From: Xenophilus sp. Marseille-Q4582
Lineage (GTDB): Bacteria > Pseudomonadota > Gammaproteobacteria > Burkholderiales > Burkholderiaceae_C
Reading direction: 5' to 3'
Length of the DNA stretch: 64,000 nt
Assembly (NCBI RefSeq): GCF_916700565.1
Contig: NZ_CAKAKO010000001.1
Coordinates: 744,001 to 808,000, forward strand
Of the stretch, positions 63,271 to 64,000 are shown piece after piece (the first letter of the stretch is position 1; each line of letters begins with the position of its first letter). A program made the position numbers and the translations under genes. Below the pieces are notes generated by a model. It ran no database searches. It was not told where the DNA came from and saw nothing but the letters and a program-made list of their open reading frames with translations.

Positions 63271-64000
63271 GCTACTAACAAAACCATGTCATCATCGAGC
63301 GCTTGATTGGTGTTTGATGAGGCATGGGTCGAAACAGGAATAGAGAAATCAGCGCCGCGCTGTTCAAGAAGGTTGCCCCGCTGTTGCCGGTAGTCGTTGC
63401 CTCGGCCAAAGGCGGTCGCCCACGAGTGAGCGACGAGATGGCCCTGAACGGCATTCTGTTCGTGCTGCGCACCGGCATTCCCTGGGAGGGGTTGCCCCAG
63501 GAACTGGGCTTTGGCAGTGGCATGACCTGTTGGCGGCGTCTGCGTGATTGGCAGGCTGCGGGCGTGTGGCATCGCCTGCATCTGTTGTTGCTCGGTGAAT
63601 TGCGCGGCGCCGGCAAACTGGACTTCAGCCGTGCGAGCATGGACGCGGCCAGTGTGGCCAGCCCCCGGGGGGCCACTACACCGGCCCCAACCCCACGGAC
63701 AGGGGCAAACTCGCAAGCAAGCGCCACATCATCACGGACCGCCAAGGCATCCCACTGATCTTCTGCGTCACGGGCGCCAACCGGCATGACTCGGTGGTTT
63801 TCGAGCAACTGGTCGACGCGTTGCCAGCGGTACGTGGCTGTCGCGGTCGGCCCAGGCGCTGGCCGCACAAACTGCATGCCGACAAGGGCTATGACTATGC
63901 TCGCTGCCGCTTTCACCTGCGCAAGCTGGGGATCACCGCGCGTATTGCCCGGCGCGGCATCGAACGCAACGACCGGCTCGGGCGTCATCGCTGGGTGGTC
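63270..64000 (+). mobile_element. IS5-family element (IS427-like), left part
   Basis: The element interrupts the TonB receptor gene at about 63268-63271; GAGCTACTAACAAAACC is the probable left terminal sequence, next to a TTAG that fits the YTAR target of this IS group. The transposase gene follows at 63324. The window ends inside it, so the right end and target duplication cannot be seen. Confidence 0.85.
63324..64000 (+). CDS. IS5-family transposase with -1 frameshift (partial)
   Basis: The first frame (63324-63758) begins MGRNRNREISAALFKKVAPLLP and has GGRPRVSDEMALNGILFVLRTGIPWEGLPQELG (in pieces). It ends its homology at SMDAASVASPRGG, which contains the first catalytic Asp. The rest of the DDE domain (HYTGPNPTDRGKLASKRHIIT, then LHADKGYDYARCRFHLRKLGI with the second Asp) is in the -1 frame and runs off the window. 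The joint lies on a G6 run (63667-63672) where a -1 slip would fuse the frames, as in IS427-like elements that make transposase by frameshifting. It could also be a dead copy. Confidence 0.88.

Noticed and set aside
59932-63306. Open frame of over 1100 codons on the plus strand, antisense to pbpC and the TonB fragment
   Set aside because: It is a shadow of GC-rich genes on the other strand; its residues are low-complexity Arg/Ala/Gly/His and it has no family motif, while pbpC has all its motifs.

Overview
This window is high-GC DNA from a beta-proteobacterium of the order Burkholderiales, most likely family Comamonadaceae. The basis is gene content: many Bug/TctC solute receptors, a PobR-type IclR regulator beside pobA, DUF2789 and DUF4148 small proteins, a Variovorax/Acidovorax-like housekeeping gene order, and near-continuous codon-biased coding on both strands. 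The genus cannot be fixed from sequence reading alone. About 60 protein genes, one tRNA-Ser(CGA), an IS5-like element, a two-copy MITE-like repeat and several gene remnants are visible.

Layout. 1-7 kb: purine uptake and salvage or catabolism (two BMP-type ABC receptors, a type 2 adenine deaminase, guanine deaminase, an MFS exporter) plus a frameshifted DUF2442-DUF4375 gene. 7-20.6 kb: housekeeping genes (dcd, zinc metallopeptidase, rhlE, apaH, CNNM-type membrane protein, nuclease, class V aminotransferase, Smr protein, radC, slpA, ispH, threonine dehydratase-like, serS, tRNA-Ser). 20.9-34.4 kb: a 12-gene minus-strand operon with four Bug receptors, two MmgE/PrpD proteins, PrpF, an acyl-CoA ligase, LeuC/LeuD-type aconitase subunits, a YbhB-like protein and an ICL/PEP-mutase lyase. 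A GntR/UTRA regulator diverges from it. 35.3-38.5 kb: decayed DNA with the 3' end of acetoacetyl-CoA synthetase, an LprI-like protein and a CYTH-CHAD protein.

38.6-51.5 kb: a catabolic locus with a Rieske oxygenase, a VanB-type reductase, an NMT1/THI5-type ABC transporter with two receptors, a carboxylesterase, an FAD oxidoreductase, a RutR-like TetR regulator, RidA, a cytosine-deaminase-like amidohydrolase and a creatininase-family hydrolase. Three of its promoter regions carry palindromes that closely resemble the RutR operator of pyrimidine catabolism. I read this as a candidate Rieske-oxygenase-dependent route for a pyrimidine-like N-heterocycle. This is the most interesting part of the window.

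51.7-64 kb: small genes, a metallophosphoesterase and a nucleotidyltransferase in divergent orientation, a LysR-MFS pair, DUF2789 and DUF4148 proteins, pobA with divergent pobR, pbpC, and a TonB-dependent receptor cut by an IS5-family element that runs off the window end. A palindromic element inserted in frame in an aminotransferase gene (about 13.5 kb) and a MITE-like repeat present at 16.8 kb and 42.8 kb are the main non-gene structures.
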